Of a stretch of 11,668 bases of DNA, positions 1-7,362 are shown in pieces; the first letter of the stretch is position 1, and each line of letters opens with the position of its first letter. A program made the translations under genes and the position numbers. The stretch covers positions 95,087-106,754 of the forward strand of contig DKLZ01000016.1 in the NCBI GenBank assembly GCA_002455955.1, given 5' to 3'. The DNA is from Dehalococcoidia bacterium UBA6627 (GTDB lineage: Bacteria; Chloroflexota; Dehalococcoidia; UBA2979). The notes under the pieces are model-generated. The model saw only the letters and a list, made by a program, of their open reading frames with translations. It did no database searches and was not told the origin of the DNA.

Positions 1-24
1 GTCGAATTCATCGTCGAATTCATC
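1..24. repeat. 12-bp tandem repeat in the 3' part of nusA
   Basis: Two perfect copies of gtcgaattcatc lie head to tail at the window edge. On the coding strand they encode the repeated acidic unit DEFD in the NusA tail. The array may continue outside the window. Confidence 0.85.
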
Positions 25-1572
25 CATCCTATTCCGTCGACCACGCCGTTCGGAGCGTTGACCTCCACGTGAAGGTGGACTTGTACTCCCACGTCGTTTT
101 TGTCGTCGCTGCTGTGAGTCACGTTCTTCTTCAACGATAGTGCGATCACGGACATCTTCACCAAATCGAAGTGTACCGGTGCTTTCACTAGAGGATGTAG
201 CTGGTTCTGTTGATGGTTGCGCGGGATCGATCGAAGGAGATTCGCTAACACTGATTGATTCTTCGCTGTTAGCTGCGTCTTTCATGAACTCGGCAGCGAT
301 TTCCTGTTCAGGAGTGAGTCGAGTATTCGCCTCTTCATCCCCTACAAGTGTCGTGGCTGGTGGGGCTAGTGTTGTTGTGCTTTCTTCCTGCGGTAATGTA
401 TCCGAATCCATCATTTCGGCAGCAACAACATCGGGTTCCGGAGCAGAGAATGCTACATGTTCTCGTGCTGGGATCGCTTCCATATTTGGCTCAGGAGGCG
501 GGTAAAGGTCATCACCAGCTTCTATCATTGCTCCTTCACCGCGGATGTCGATGCGATATCCAGTTAATTTCGCAGCTAGGCGAGCGTTCTGACCTTCTTT
601 ACCAATTGCGAGACTTATTTGCTTCTCGGGTACTGCAACAAACATCGTATTAGTTTGCTCGTCTAGGTTGATCGATACTACTTCTGCCGGACTTAACGCA
701 TTGGCTACGTACGCCAAGTCGTTTGGATCCCAGCGTATTACGTCGATTCTTTCGCCACTCAACTCGTTGACAATGTTCTGTATACGGGCGCCACGAACTC
801 CAACTACCGCTCCGATGGGGTCGATTCCCGCTTGACGAGATATCACGGCCATCTTCGTTCGATAGCCAGGTTCGCGAGATATGTTCATGATCTCAATCGT
901 CCCGCGTGCGATCTCAGGGACCTCTAGTTCGAAGAGGCTACGTAATAGCTCTGGCGCAGCTCGTGATACCACCACCTGTGGTCCCCGTGTTGCACGGTAA
1001 ACTTCTTTAACATAGACACGGAGCCGTTGGGCGATTCGATAGTGTTCAGCTCGGATTTGCTCGGAGTAAGGCAGGACTGCTTCAGTACGTCCCAAATCTA
1101 GAATTACCTGCTGACGGCCTCGTTCAACGCGCAGCACGGTACCCGAAACGACGGCACCTTCTTTATCGGTAAAATCTTCGTAGACTGAATCTCGCTCTGC
1201 TTCTCGTAAGCGCTGTAGGACTACCTGTTTGGCAGTCTGCGCGGCAATTCGACCGGTTTGAGGGGTCGTTTGAATCGAACGTCGGACAACATCCTCTATC
1301 TTTGTGTCACCAAAGCCAAGTTCTTTGGCCCTCTCTGGCGAGAGTTGAATTTCGTCGTCCTCAATTTCATCGTCGTCCGTTATGGTCCATATACGCCATG
1401 CCTCGATATTCCCACCTCTACGGTCGATCGACACTTGAATGTCGGCGTATTGCAGGTCATCCTTTTTGAATGCTGAAGCCATCGCTGCTTCAACGGCACT
1501 GAACACGGCGTCAACATTCAGGTTTTTTTCAGCTGAAAGTTGAGTAATCGCTGTAACGAAATCGTTTTTCAT
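1..1572 (-). CDS. nusA: Transcription termination/antitermination factor NusA (3' end beyond window)
   Basis: NusA binds RNA polymerase and nascent RNA and modulates pausing, termination and antitermination. The frame is open for 524 codons from the ATG at 1572 to the window edge, so the C-terminus is missing. In order I see the N-terminal RNAP-binding domain (about 1-125), an S1 domain (about 133-200), KH1 (about 205-275, with GVRG at 258-261) and KH2 (about 285-345, with GKEG at 324-327 and the typical NusA text AIGKEGQNARLAAKL). After about residue 347 the conserved part ends. At least 177 further residues form a low-complexity tail that is acidic, Ser/Thr/Pro-rich, then Arg-rich (about 488-515), then acidic DEFD repeats. 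The start fits the family's N-terminus; an AGGAG lies about 12-13 nt upstream, slightly far. The gene follows proS after 186 bp that hold a promoter candidate and an intrinsic terminator. The core identification is secure; the role of the tail is unknown. Confidence 0.96.
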   Translation of the reverse strand, partial: MKNDFVTAITQLSAEKNLNVDAVFSAVEAAMASAFKKDDLQYADIQVSIDRRGGNIEAWRIWTITDDDEIEDDEIQLSPERAKELGFGDTKIEDVVRRSIQTTPQTGRIAAQTAKQVVLQRLREAERDSVYEDFTDKEGAVVSGTVLRVERGRQQVILDLGRTEAVLPYSEQIRAEHYRIAQRLRVYVKEVYRATRGPQVVVSRAAPELLRSLFELEVPEIARGTIEIMNISREPGYRTKMAVISRQAGIDPIGAVVGVRGARIQNIVNELSGERIDVIRWDPNDLAYVANALSPAEVVSINLDEQTNTMFVAVPEKQISLAIGKEGQNARLAAKLTGYRIDIRGEGAMIEAGDDLYPPPEPNMEAIPAREHVAFSAPEPDVVAAEMMDSDTLPQEESTTTLAPPATTLVGDEEANTRLTPEQEIAAEFMKDAANSEESISVSESPSIDPAQPSTEPATSSSESTGTLRFGEDVRDRTIVEEERDSQQRRQKRRGSTSPPSRGGQRSERRGRRNRMDEFDDEFD

Positions 1573-1643
1573 GCGCTTTTGTGCGCTCCTGACAGCACCC
1601 ACACCGAGGACAAGGTGTCGAAACGGGGCGGGCGGTATTCAAC

Positions 1644-1670
1644 AAAAAAACGTGGGCACGGCGCCCACGT
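1644..1670 (-). terminator. Intrinsic terminator between proS and nusA
   Basis: On the minus strand an 8-bp perfect GC-rich stem (ACGTGGGC at 1670-1663 pairing with GCCCACGT at 1657-1650) closes a 5-nt loop and is followed at once by six T residues (1649-1644). This is a textbook intrinsic terminator for leftward transcription. It ends 71 nt before the nusA start. It could simply end the proS transcript, or act as an attenuator in the nusA leader, because a promoter-like sequence lies just upstream of it. Confidence 0.88.
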
Positions 1671-1697
1671 CTCTCAGTCGAGGCCGTGTGAGCTTAC

Positions 1698-1727
1698 ATC
1701 GTACCATTCGCTCGCCCAGGGTCTCAA
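1698..1727 (-). promoter_or_regulatory. Candidate sigma70-type promoter for nusA, upstream of the terminator
   Basis: On the minus strand TTGAGA (1727-1722, 5 of 6 to the -35 consensus) is followed after 18 bp by TACGAT (1703-1698, 4 of 6 to the -10 consensus). Transcription would start near 1691, about 20 nt before the terminator stem. The match is moderate, so this is a candidate only. I saw no better promoter between the terminator and the nusA start. Confidence 0.42.
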
Positions 1728-1758
1728 CAGCGGAATTTGAAACTCGATTAATTCGTGC

Positions 1759-3492
1759 TTAAGTAGTCTGGTTTACTTGCAGCCATGTGACAAGATCTTT
1801 CCTTGGTACGGTTTCAGTCTTATCAGAATCACGATGTTTGACCTCTATTAATCCTGCTTTCAAGTTTCGAGAGGAGGTGATTAGTCGAATAGGGATTCCG
1901 ATTAAATCAGCATCATTGAATTTTACACCGGGGGATTCGTCACGATCGTCGAAAATGACGTCGATGCTCGCGTCTTTTAGTTCTTGGTAGAGAGCTTCGG
2001 CATCCTCCTTGACTGCCTCATCACGAACCATGCCAATGCCGATCAGGTGGACGTCGTACGGAGCAATCGACGCTGGCCAGATGATGCCGTGTTCGTCGTG
2101 ATGCTCTTCGACGGCTGCAGCGATGATGCGTTCCACTCCTATGCCGTAGCAACCCATAGTTGGTGTCAGCTGCTTGCCGGTCTCGTCGAGGACTGTGACG
2201 GCAAAGTGATTAGTGTAGGTCGTCCCGAGTCGGAAAACGTGACCCATCTCGATGCCACGTCGGGCTCGAAGTCGACTCTCAACATCTTCGGGGCAATGTG
2301 CGCATAGATGATCTTCTCCAGCGAGCGCAATATCTGCTACAAGATCTGCGGTCCAATCGCGACCATAGTTGGTATTGCGGAAATGGGTATCTGGTTTATT
2401 GGCACCGGATACAAGGTTGATGGCCCCAGGAATAGAAATGTCGGCAATGGTCTTCAGTGAGTTGCTTAGGTTGATTGGCGAAGCATAACCAGCAACCAGT
2501 CCATACTCTCTAATTTGAGTGTCCTGCATGGGTTCGAGGGAGCGGGCTCCTATTGCGTTCATTAGTTTTACATCGTTGATTTCGAGATCTCCGCGGACAA
2601 CTGCAAAAACAGGAAAGGGGGCGCCACCGTCGAGAGGTTCCGCCATGACGAGGACGGCCTTAGCGGTCTGATTCGAGTCGATTTTTAGGAAATCCGTGAG
2701 TTCATCAATTGAAGTAGCGTTAGGGGTTTCAATTTCCTCAATGCTTTGTATTTCGCTCTTGCCAGCATCTACGCGGAGAAAGTCAGCTTTCTCTTGATTG
2801 GCTGCATAGCCACATTGCTCGCAAATTAGGACAGTATCTTCGCCGCTGTCGGTGAGGAAAATAAACTCTTGCGATCCCTTCCCACCAATCGCTCCTGAAT
2901 CTGCTTCGACAGCAACGATAGGGATACCCAAGCGCTTAAAGATGCGCTCATACGCTTTGAACATCTGGTCATACGATTGGTCGAGGCCTTCTTCGTCGAT
3001 GTCGAAGGAGTAAGCGTCTTTCATCGTGAATTCGCGCACTCTGACAAGCCCATTACGAGGGCGTGTCTCATCGCGGAGCTTTGTTTGGATTTGATAGAGG
3101 GTTACCGGCAGATCACGGTAAGAGTTGGCATGGTCTTGAAAGAGTTTCGTGATTACCTCTTCATGAGTTGGGCCCAGCACCATAGCGCGCTCTCGCTTAT
3201 CAGTGAGCTGGAATAGCACGTCGGCCATTGAGAGCGCCCGTCCTGATTGCTCCCAAATATCTACTGGTTGGATCGTTGGCAGTAAAACTTCCTGTCCACC
3301 TGCGTGGTCCATTTCTTCGCGGATCACCTGTTCGATCCGTTGCTTAACACGACGGCCGAGTGGCATGTATGAGTAAACTCCCGCCATCAACTGATCAACG
3401 AAGCCTCCTCGCACGAGGAGTTGATGAGCGATAGTGTCCGCATCGGCTGGAGCCTCGCGAAGGGTGTTTCCGAATTGTCGTGATATTTGCAT
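1759..3492 (-). CDS. proS: Prolyl-tRNA synthetase (bacterial type with INS editing domain)
   Basis: This class II synthetase charges tRNA-Pro with proline in the cytoplasm. With the ATG at 3492 it has 577 residues, close to the usual 565-575. Visible parts are the N-terminal catalytic core with GPTHEE (107-112) and motif 2 RVREFTMKDAYSF (151-163), an inserted editing domain (about 222-388, deacylating mischarged Ala-tRNA-Pro in this family), motif 3 GCYGIGVERI (447-456), and the anticodon-binding domain (about 478-577). Two CxxC pairs (CEQC at 224-227 and CAHC at 397-400) flank the insertion, as in many bacterial ProRS. The frame extends 12 codons further up to a TTG at 3528. I prefer the ATG because MQISRQFGNTLREAP aligns with the normal family start. 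Neither start has a convincing Shine-Dalgarno site, and the promoter candidate at 3546-3573 leaves either possible. An intrinsic terminator follows the gene. Confidence 0.97.
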   Translation of the reverse strand: MQISRQFGNTLREAPADADTIAHQLLVRGGFVDQLMAGVYSYMPLGRRVKQRIEQVIREEMDHAGGQEVLLPTIQPVDIWEQSGRALSMADVLFQLTDKRERAMVLGPTHEEVITKLFQDHANSYRDLPVTLYQIQTKLRDETRPRNGLVRVREFTMKDAYSFDIDEEGLDQSYDQMFKAYERIFKRLGIPIVAVEADSGAIGGKGSQEFIFLTDSGEDTVLICEQCGYAANQEKADFLRVDAGKSEIQSIEEIETPNATSIDELTDFLKIDSNQTAKAVLVMAEPLDGGAPFPVFAVVRGDLEINDVKLMNAIGARSLEPMQDTQIREYGLVAGYASPINLSNSLKTIADISIPGAINLVSGANKPDTHFRNTNYGRDWTADLVADIALAGEDHLCAHCPEDVESRLRARRGIEMGHVFRLGTTYTNHFAVTVLDETGKQLTPTMGCYGIGVERIIAAAVEEHHDEHGIIWPASIAPYDVHLIGIGMVRDEAVKEDAEALYQELKDASIDVIFDDRDESPGVKFNDADLIGIPIRLITSSRNLKAGLIEVKHRDSDKTETVPRKDLVTWLQVNQTT

Positions 3493-3545
3493 TTGGTGAG
3501 GATAGGTGCCCGGAGGCGAGTCGAACAACGTTCTTGTGATAGCGA

Positions 3546-3573
3546 ATTATAACTTGCTTAGTTTTTTGGTCAT
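3546..3573 (-). promoter_or_regulatory. Candidate promoter for proS
   Basis: A perfect TATAAT -10 box lies at 3551-3546 on the minus strand. A weaker -35, ATGACC (3573-3568, 4 of 6), stands 16 bp upstream. The predicted start near 3539 would give a leader of about 47 nt to the chosen proS ATG. The -35 overlaps one arm of a 6-bp inverted repeat (ggtcat 3568-3573, atgacc 3603-3608), and the 8-bp palindrome ccgatcgg lies between the arms (3583-3590). This is the most promoter-like part of the 193-bp ispG-proS gap; I see no clear terminator after ispG. Confidence 0.5.
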
Positions 3574-3685
3574 GTTGTCGTTCCGATCGGGTCGGTAGTC
3601 GTATGACCGTTTAAGCTCCCCCTAAGATCAGAGAGTGATGAGTTCAGTGTTACAAGACCTCAGATTGCTGCTCGATCAGAGCTGG

Positions 3686-4861
3686 TTAGATGTTATTAGA
3701 TTCAGTCATCGGAGGGGAATTCGGCACTTTGCTTGTGATTACTTCGTCTAGGAGTTGTTTTGCTTCCGTAAGGATGGTGTCGTACGGGTAGTGTCCCACG
3801 ATGACCTCACCTTTTTTAAGATTCACTCCTACTGGGCCACACCACATCCCGATATCCGCATCGTCGGTTTCACCAGGGCCATTTACTCGGCAGCCCATAA
3901 CAGCGATCGTCACATCGTAGTCTGCGGCATAGGCGGACATTGCTTTCACATCTTGGGCCAGCTCGATGAACTTCTCGTTTTCAACACGTGAGCAAGAGGG
4001 ACAACTGATGATGTTGATCCCGTGATCGAGTGCTGTCGGTACCGAGCGAAAGCGACCATTAGCGATGTCATCCAGTATCTGACGTCCTGCGATGATCTCT
4101 TGTCCTTTGTCATCAAAAGGGAGGGTGAGTGAAACACGTATCGTGTCACCGATCCCTTCAGATATTAGTTGTTCGAAGGCGATGCGTGTTTTGATGATCC
4201 CGTCCGGAGGTATTCCTGCCTCCGTAACCCCGAGATGGAGAGGCACTTCAGGGCGTTCGATCGAAAAGCGCCGATTGCCCTCGACAACCTTCCTCCAGTC
4301 AGAATCTTTCAACGACACGATATATCGAGTGAAGCCTAAGCCGTCGAGAATTTGTGCATGTTGGAGGGCGCTTGCAACCATTGCAGCGACATCGTCTTGG
4401 TCGAATTCGCTTCTTAACGCAGGGTCGACGGATCCACAGTTCACGCCTACACGGAGCGCTACGTCGTGGAGCGCCGCTTGTTCCGCAATATAGGCGACTT
4501 TTGCCTCGACGGATTTCCCCTTCTCATGATGATGCAGGTGCCCGGGGTTGTAGCGCACCTTGTCTACGAATGGCGCTACTTCAGCTACGAGACGATAGTT
4601 TTCTTGCAAATCGACGGAGAGGTTAGCTCCAATTATGCGAGTACGGTCGCGAATTTCTGCAAGTGCGCGTACGTCTGCTTTCGAATCGACAGCTATACGT
4701 ATAAGGTCGGCGCCGCTCTCTTGAATTAGTTGGACTTGGTGAACAGTGGCATCAGTGTCTTGTGTTTGAGTTGCAGCCATCGATTGAATGGCGATAGGAG
4801 CACCGCCGCCAATCTGAATTGAACCTACCTGCACGGCACGGGTCTGATTACGGTTAGTCAA
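3686..4861 (-). CDS. ispG: 4-hydroxy-3-methylbut-2-enyl diphosphate synthase (IspG/GcpE)
   Basis: IspG is the penultimate MEP-pathway enzyme. It reductively opens ME-cPP to HMBPP using a [4Fe-4S] cluster and an external electron donor. The 391-residue protein has a TIM-barrel N-terminal domain (about 1-265, IGGGAPIAIQSM near the start, KVRYNPGH at 101-108) and the C-terminal cluster domain. The cluster ligands are visible as Cys287 and Cys290 (SCPSC), Cys324 (VMGCRVNGPGE) and Glu331. The Cys324-to-Glu331 spacing of seven is the family's. Length is typical of the short, two-domain bacterial form. The start is TTG at 4861, supported by GAGGG eight nt upstream and by family alignment. It lies 113 bp after rseP with no clear terminator between them. 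A weak promoter-like pair (TTGAAC, AATAAT, 15-bp spacer) lies in that gap but is not convincing. Confidence 0.97.
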   Translation of the reverse strand: MTNRNQTRAVQVGSIQIGGGAPIAIQSMAATQTQDTDATVHQVQLIQESGADLIRIAVDSKADVRALAEIRDRTRIIGANLSVDLQENYRLVAEVAPFVDKVRYNPGHLHHHEKGKSVEAKVAYIAEQAALHDVALRVGVNCGSVDPALRSEFDQDDVAAMVASALQHAQILDGLGFTRYIVSLKDSDWRKVVEGNRRFSIERPEVPLHLGVTEAGIPPDGIIKTRIAFEQLISEGIGDTIRVSLTLPFDDKGQEIIAGRQILDDIANGRFRSVPTALDHGINIISCPSCSRVENEKFIELAQDVKAMSAYAADYDVTIAVMGCRVNGPGETDDADIGMWCGPVGVNLKKGEVIVGHYPYDTILTEAKQLLDEVITSKVPNSPPMTESNNI

Positions 4862-4974
4862 ATCGATCGCCCTCGAGTGATGTGGTCAATTTTCAAATGA
4901 GGCTACATGATTATTGCCAGAACGGCTCGAGTTCAATTATTTGATTTGAGGTGTCGCCATCTTGTTTATCGTGC

Positions 4975-6204
4975 TCAGCGAAATATTGATTCGCCATTGA
5001 TGATGCGGTTTATATCGATGAAAGTTATCACCAAGGCTAGGCCGATGAAGAGGATGAAGCCAGCCATGTGGACAATCGCTTCCTTATCAGGTGCAATCCG
5101 TTTCCCTCCGCGGGCAACCTCGACTATTAGGAAGAAGATGCGCCCACCGTCGAGCATTGGCAGTGGAAGTAAGTTAAGAATTCCGAGGTTTATGGAGAGC
5201 AGTGCAGCTAATTCGAGTAGTGGGGAGACGGCGTCACTTGCCTTTTCTTGGCTCCTAGCTACCTCTCCTACCGTTTGCCCGATACCGATTGGTCCGGCGA
5301 ACTGCGGGCCACTACCACCTCCATTACCGAACCAGCTGCGGACCTCATTCTGAGCAAGAATTAGAGTGTCCCAAGTCTGTCGAAAGCCATTTGGGATCGA
5401 TTCCCAAGGCGGTTGCGCTATGGTTTCCGTGAAAGGGAGACCATCGGGAGCGACGACTGAAGGTGCGATACTAATACCGGTTGGCCCCTGTCCTTCAGGA
5501 GGCGACCTTCGCGCTTCTACTGGAATGGTTATGTATTCACCGGAGCGTCGTACACGTATGTCTACTGTACGGCCCACGTTCAATCGCACGTAGCGACTTG
5601 CCTCTGCAACATTCAGTGTGTCTCTTCCAGCGATCGTGTAAATGATATCGCCCTCTTGCAAACCTGCTACCGCTGCTGGTGATTCTGGTATCACTACGGA
5701 AATCAACGCGCGGCCAACTTGGACTTGATGAGGAAAACTCAATGCAAAAGCAAAAAGAAAAATCGGAAGGACCAGATTAACGACTGCTCCGGCTGCAAGT
5801 ATGATTAAGCGCTGCCAGCGTGGTCGTTTCGATAGTGAACGAGGATGAGCCGATTGTTCCTCACCCTCTAATCGGACGAAGCCACCAATTGGAAGCCAGT
5901 TTAGTGAGTATTCAGTTTCACCGTATTTGAAAGCACCTATCCGGGGGGGGAAACCGAGTCCGAATTCGTGGACATAGACACCGAAAGCCTTAGCGGTGAA
6001 GAAGTGACCAGCTTCGTGCGCCATTACAAGTGCGATCAGGATTAAGATAAATAGGGCGGCGGAACTTAATACTTCTTGAAAGAAAACGAATCCAAGGATG
6101 ATGCTTCCGAGTACGGTAATAAGAGTAATCACTCGCCGCATTCGGTTATGAATTTTAGATTGCTGATTTGCCTGCACTTGACGTTGTTGCGATTGCTCGC
6201 TCAT
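4975..6204 (-). CDS. rseP: RseP/RasP-type site-2 intramembrane zinc metalloprotease
   Basis: This membrane protease of the M50 family cleaves transmembrane segments of anti-sigma factors and signal-peptide remnants; its target here is not known. The 409-residue protein has the zinc site HEAGH (63-67), one PDZ domain (about 165-235, with the core around SPAAVAGLQEGDII), and the second active-site motif NLLPLPMLDGG (344-354) giving the third zinc ligand Asp352. Membrane segments are seen at about 25-42, 47-65, 132-155, 330-350 and 380-398. The segment at 25-42 precedes the usual first helix, so the protein carries an N-terminal extension with a positively charged pre-segment (KIHNRMRR). Its ATG overlaps the dxr TGA by four bases (ATGA), implying translational coupling. 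There is only a weak Shine-Dalgarno site. The usual partner genes cdsA and dxr are directly upstream. Confidence 0.95.
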   Translation of the reverse strand: MSEQSQQRQVQANQQSKIHNRMRRVITLITVLGSIILGFVFFQEVLSSAALFILILIALVMAHEAGHFFTAKAFGVYVHEFGLGFPPRIGAFKYGETEYSLNWLPIGGFVRLEGEEQSAHPRSLSKRPRWQRLIILAAGAVVNLVLPIFLFAFALSFPHQVQVGRALISVVIPESPAAVAGLQEGDIIYTIAGRDTLNVAEASRYVRLNVGRTVDIRVRRSGEYITIPVEARRSPPEGQGPTGISIAPSVVAPDGLPFTETIAQPPWESIPNGFRQTWDTLILAQNEVRSWFGNGGGSGPQFAGPIGIGQTVGEVARSQEKASDAVSPLLELAALLSINLGILNLLPLPMLDGGRIFFLIVEVARGGKRIAPDKEAIVHMAGFILFIGLALVITFIDINRIINGESIFR

Positions 6205-7352
6205 AACAGGCCCGATGAGATTACTTCATCGACGAAGTGATGTCCCCATTGTTCGGCTTCCAACGAAGTATTTAGGTCCGGACTTATTGTCGGTTGATGG
6301 GATTCCAACGCTAACGTCAAGAGCCGGGGGATGTCTGTGAATCTACACTCGTTGGCAAGAAAATGTGCAACAGCAGCCTCGTCTGCTCCTGAGATGGCAG
6401 CAGCAGTTGTGTCTTCTCGACGACCTGCTTCGAGAGCTATGTTCAGACAAGGAAATCGGTCATTTTCTACGGTACCGAAGTGCAGTGCTCCGCGTTCGGC
6501 TAGGTCGAGCGGTGGCGCTGGATGTACAGGCACTCGATCAGGGTATGCGAGTGCTATTTGAATGGGTAAGCCCATATCTGGTTCACCAAGCTGAGCTTTC
6601 ACCGAACCATCTGTGAAGGTGACCATACTATGGATGACGCTTTCCCGATGTTGCAGGATGTTGATTCGGTCTAATGGAATGTTGAACAACCAACGAGCTT
6701 CGATAGCTTCAAGGCCTTTGTTAAAGAGAGTTGCACTGTCGACAGTGATCTTTTTCCCCATGTCCCAGTTTGGATGACTGACAGCCTGTTCTGGTGTTAC
6801 AGCATCGAGCTGTGTGAGATCTAGATCACGGAAAGCCCCTCCTGATGCTGTGAGTGTCAGATGTTCGACACGATCAGGTTGTTCACCCCAAAGGCATTGC
6901 CAAATTGCGGAATGCTCGGAGTCGACAGGGCGTAGTTCTGCACCAGCAGATTGTCCCTCTTTGAGTGCCGAAATTACAGCGCTACCTCCTACGACAAGTG
7001 ATTCTTTGTTGGCTATCGCGACTGGTATACCTGCTCGCAGGGCAGCTATCGTTGCTGGGAGCCCTGCGAGTCCGTTTGTGGCTGTTAATAGGACGTCGAC
7101 GTCTGATCTGACGGCGATCATCTCCGGCTCAGACCACTCTGCATCTGAGATGGTTCGGAGTGCATTTGCCTCGCGACTGGGGAGAGCGTAGATCGCTGCC
7201 GGATGGAATTCGAGAACTTGCTCAACCAAGAGCTTGACGTTTCGTCCAGCGGCCAATGCCACAACTTCGAATTGATCAGGCGCTGCTCGTATCACATCGA
7301 GAGCTTGTCGCCCGATCGATCCTGTAGAGCCTAGGATAGCAACCCGGATCAT
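6201..7352 (-). CDS. dxr: 1-deoxy-D-xylulose 5-phosphate reductoisomerase
   Basis: Dxr makes 2-C-methyl-D-erythritol 4-phosphate from DXP with NADPH, the committed step of the MEP pathway. With the ATG at 7352 the protein has 383 residues, normal for the family. Visible motifs are the NADPH-binding GSTGSIG (8-14), ANKESLVVGG (114-123), PVDSEHSA (142-149) with the metal ligands Asp144 and Glu146, ASGGAFRD (169-176), HPNWDMGKK (193-201) and NKGLE (211-215) with the third metal ligand Glu215. The frame is open upstream to 7424, but those 24 residues overlap cdsA and do not resemble the family, whereas MIRVAILGSTGSIG is the expected beginning. The start lies 10 nt after the cdsA stop, and the gene ends in a 4-nt overlap with rseP, so it is clearly inside an operon. 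It shares a pathway with ispG two genes downstream. Confidence 0.97.
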   Translation of the reverse strand: MIRVAILGSTGSIGRQALDVIRAAPDQFEVVALAAGRNVKLLVEQVLEFHPAAIYALPSREANALRTISDAEWSEPEMIAVRSDVDVLLTATNGLAGLPATIAALRAGIPVAIANKESLVVGGSAVISALKEGQSAGAELRPVDSEHSAIWQCLWGEQPDRVEHLTLTASGGAFRDLDLTQLDAVTPEQAVSHPNWDMGKKITVDSATLFNKGLEAIEARWLFNIPLDRINILQHRESVIHSMVTFTDGSVKAQLGEPDMGLPIQIALAYPDRVPVHPAPPLDLAERGALHFGTVENDRFPCLNIALEAGRREDTTAAAISGADEAAVAHFLANECRFTDIPRLLTLALESHQPTISPDLNTSLEAEQWGHHFVDEVISSGLL

Positions 7353-7362
7353 TGTGCTGATT

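Noticed and set aside
140..505. 121-residue plus-strand reading frame
   Set aside because: It lies opposite nusA, has Ser/Gly/Val low-complexity composition and no family resemblance; a shadow of the real gene.
4862..4974. Possible promoter or terminator between rseP and ispG
   Set aside because: Only weak matches (TTGAAC with a 15-bp spacer to AATAAT) and no stem followed by a T-run; not supportable as features.
4907..5353. 148-residue plus-strand reading frame
   Set aside because: It is antisense to rseP, whose zinc-protease motifs are unmistakable on the other strand.
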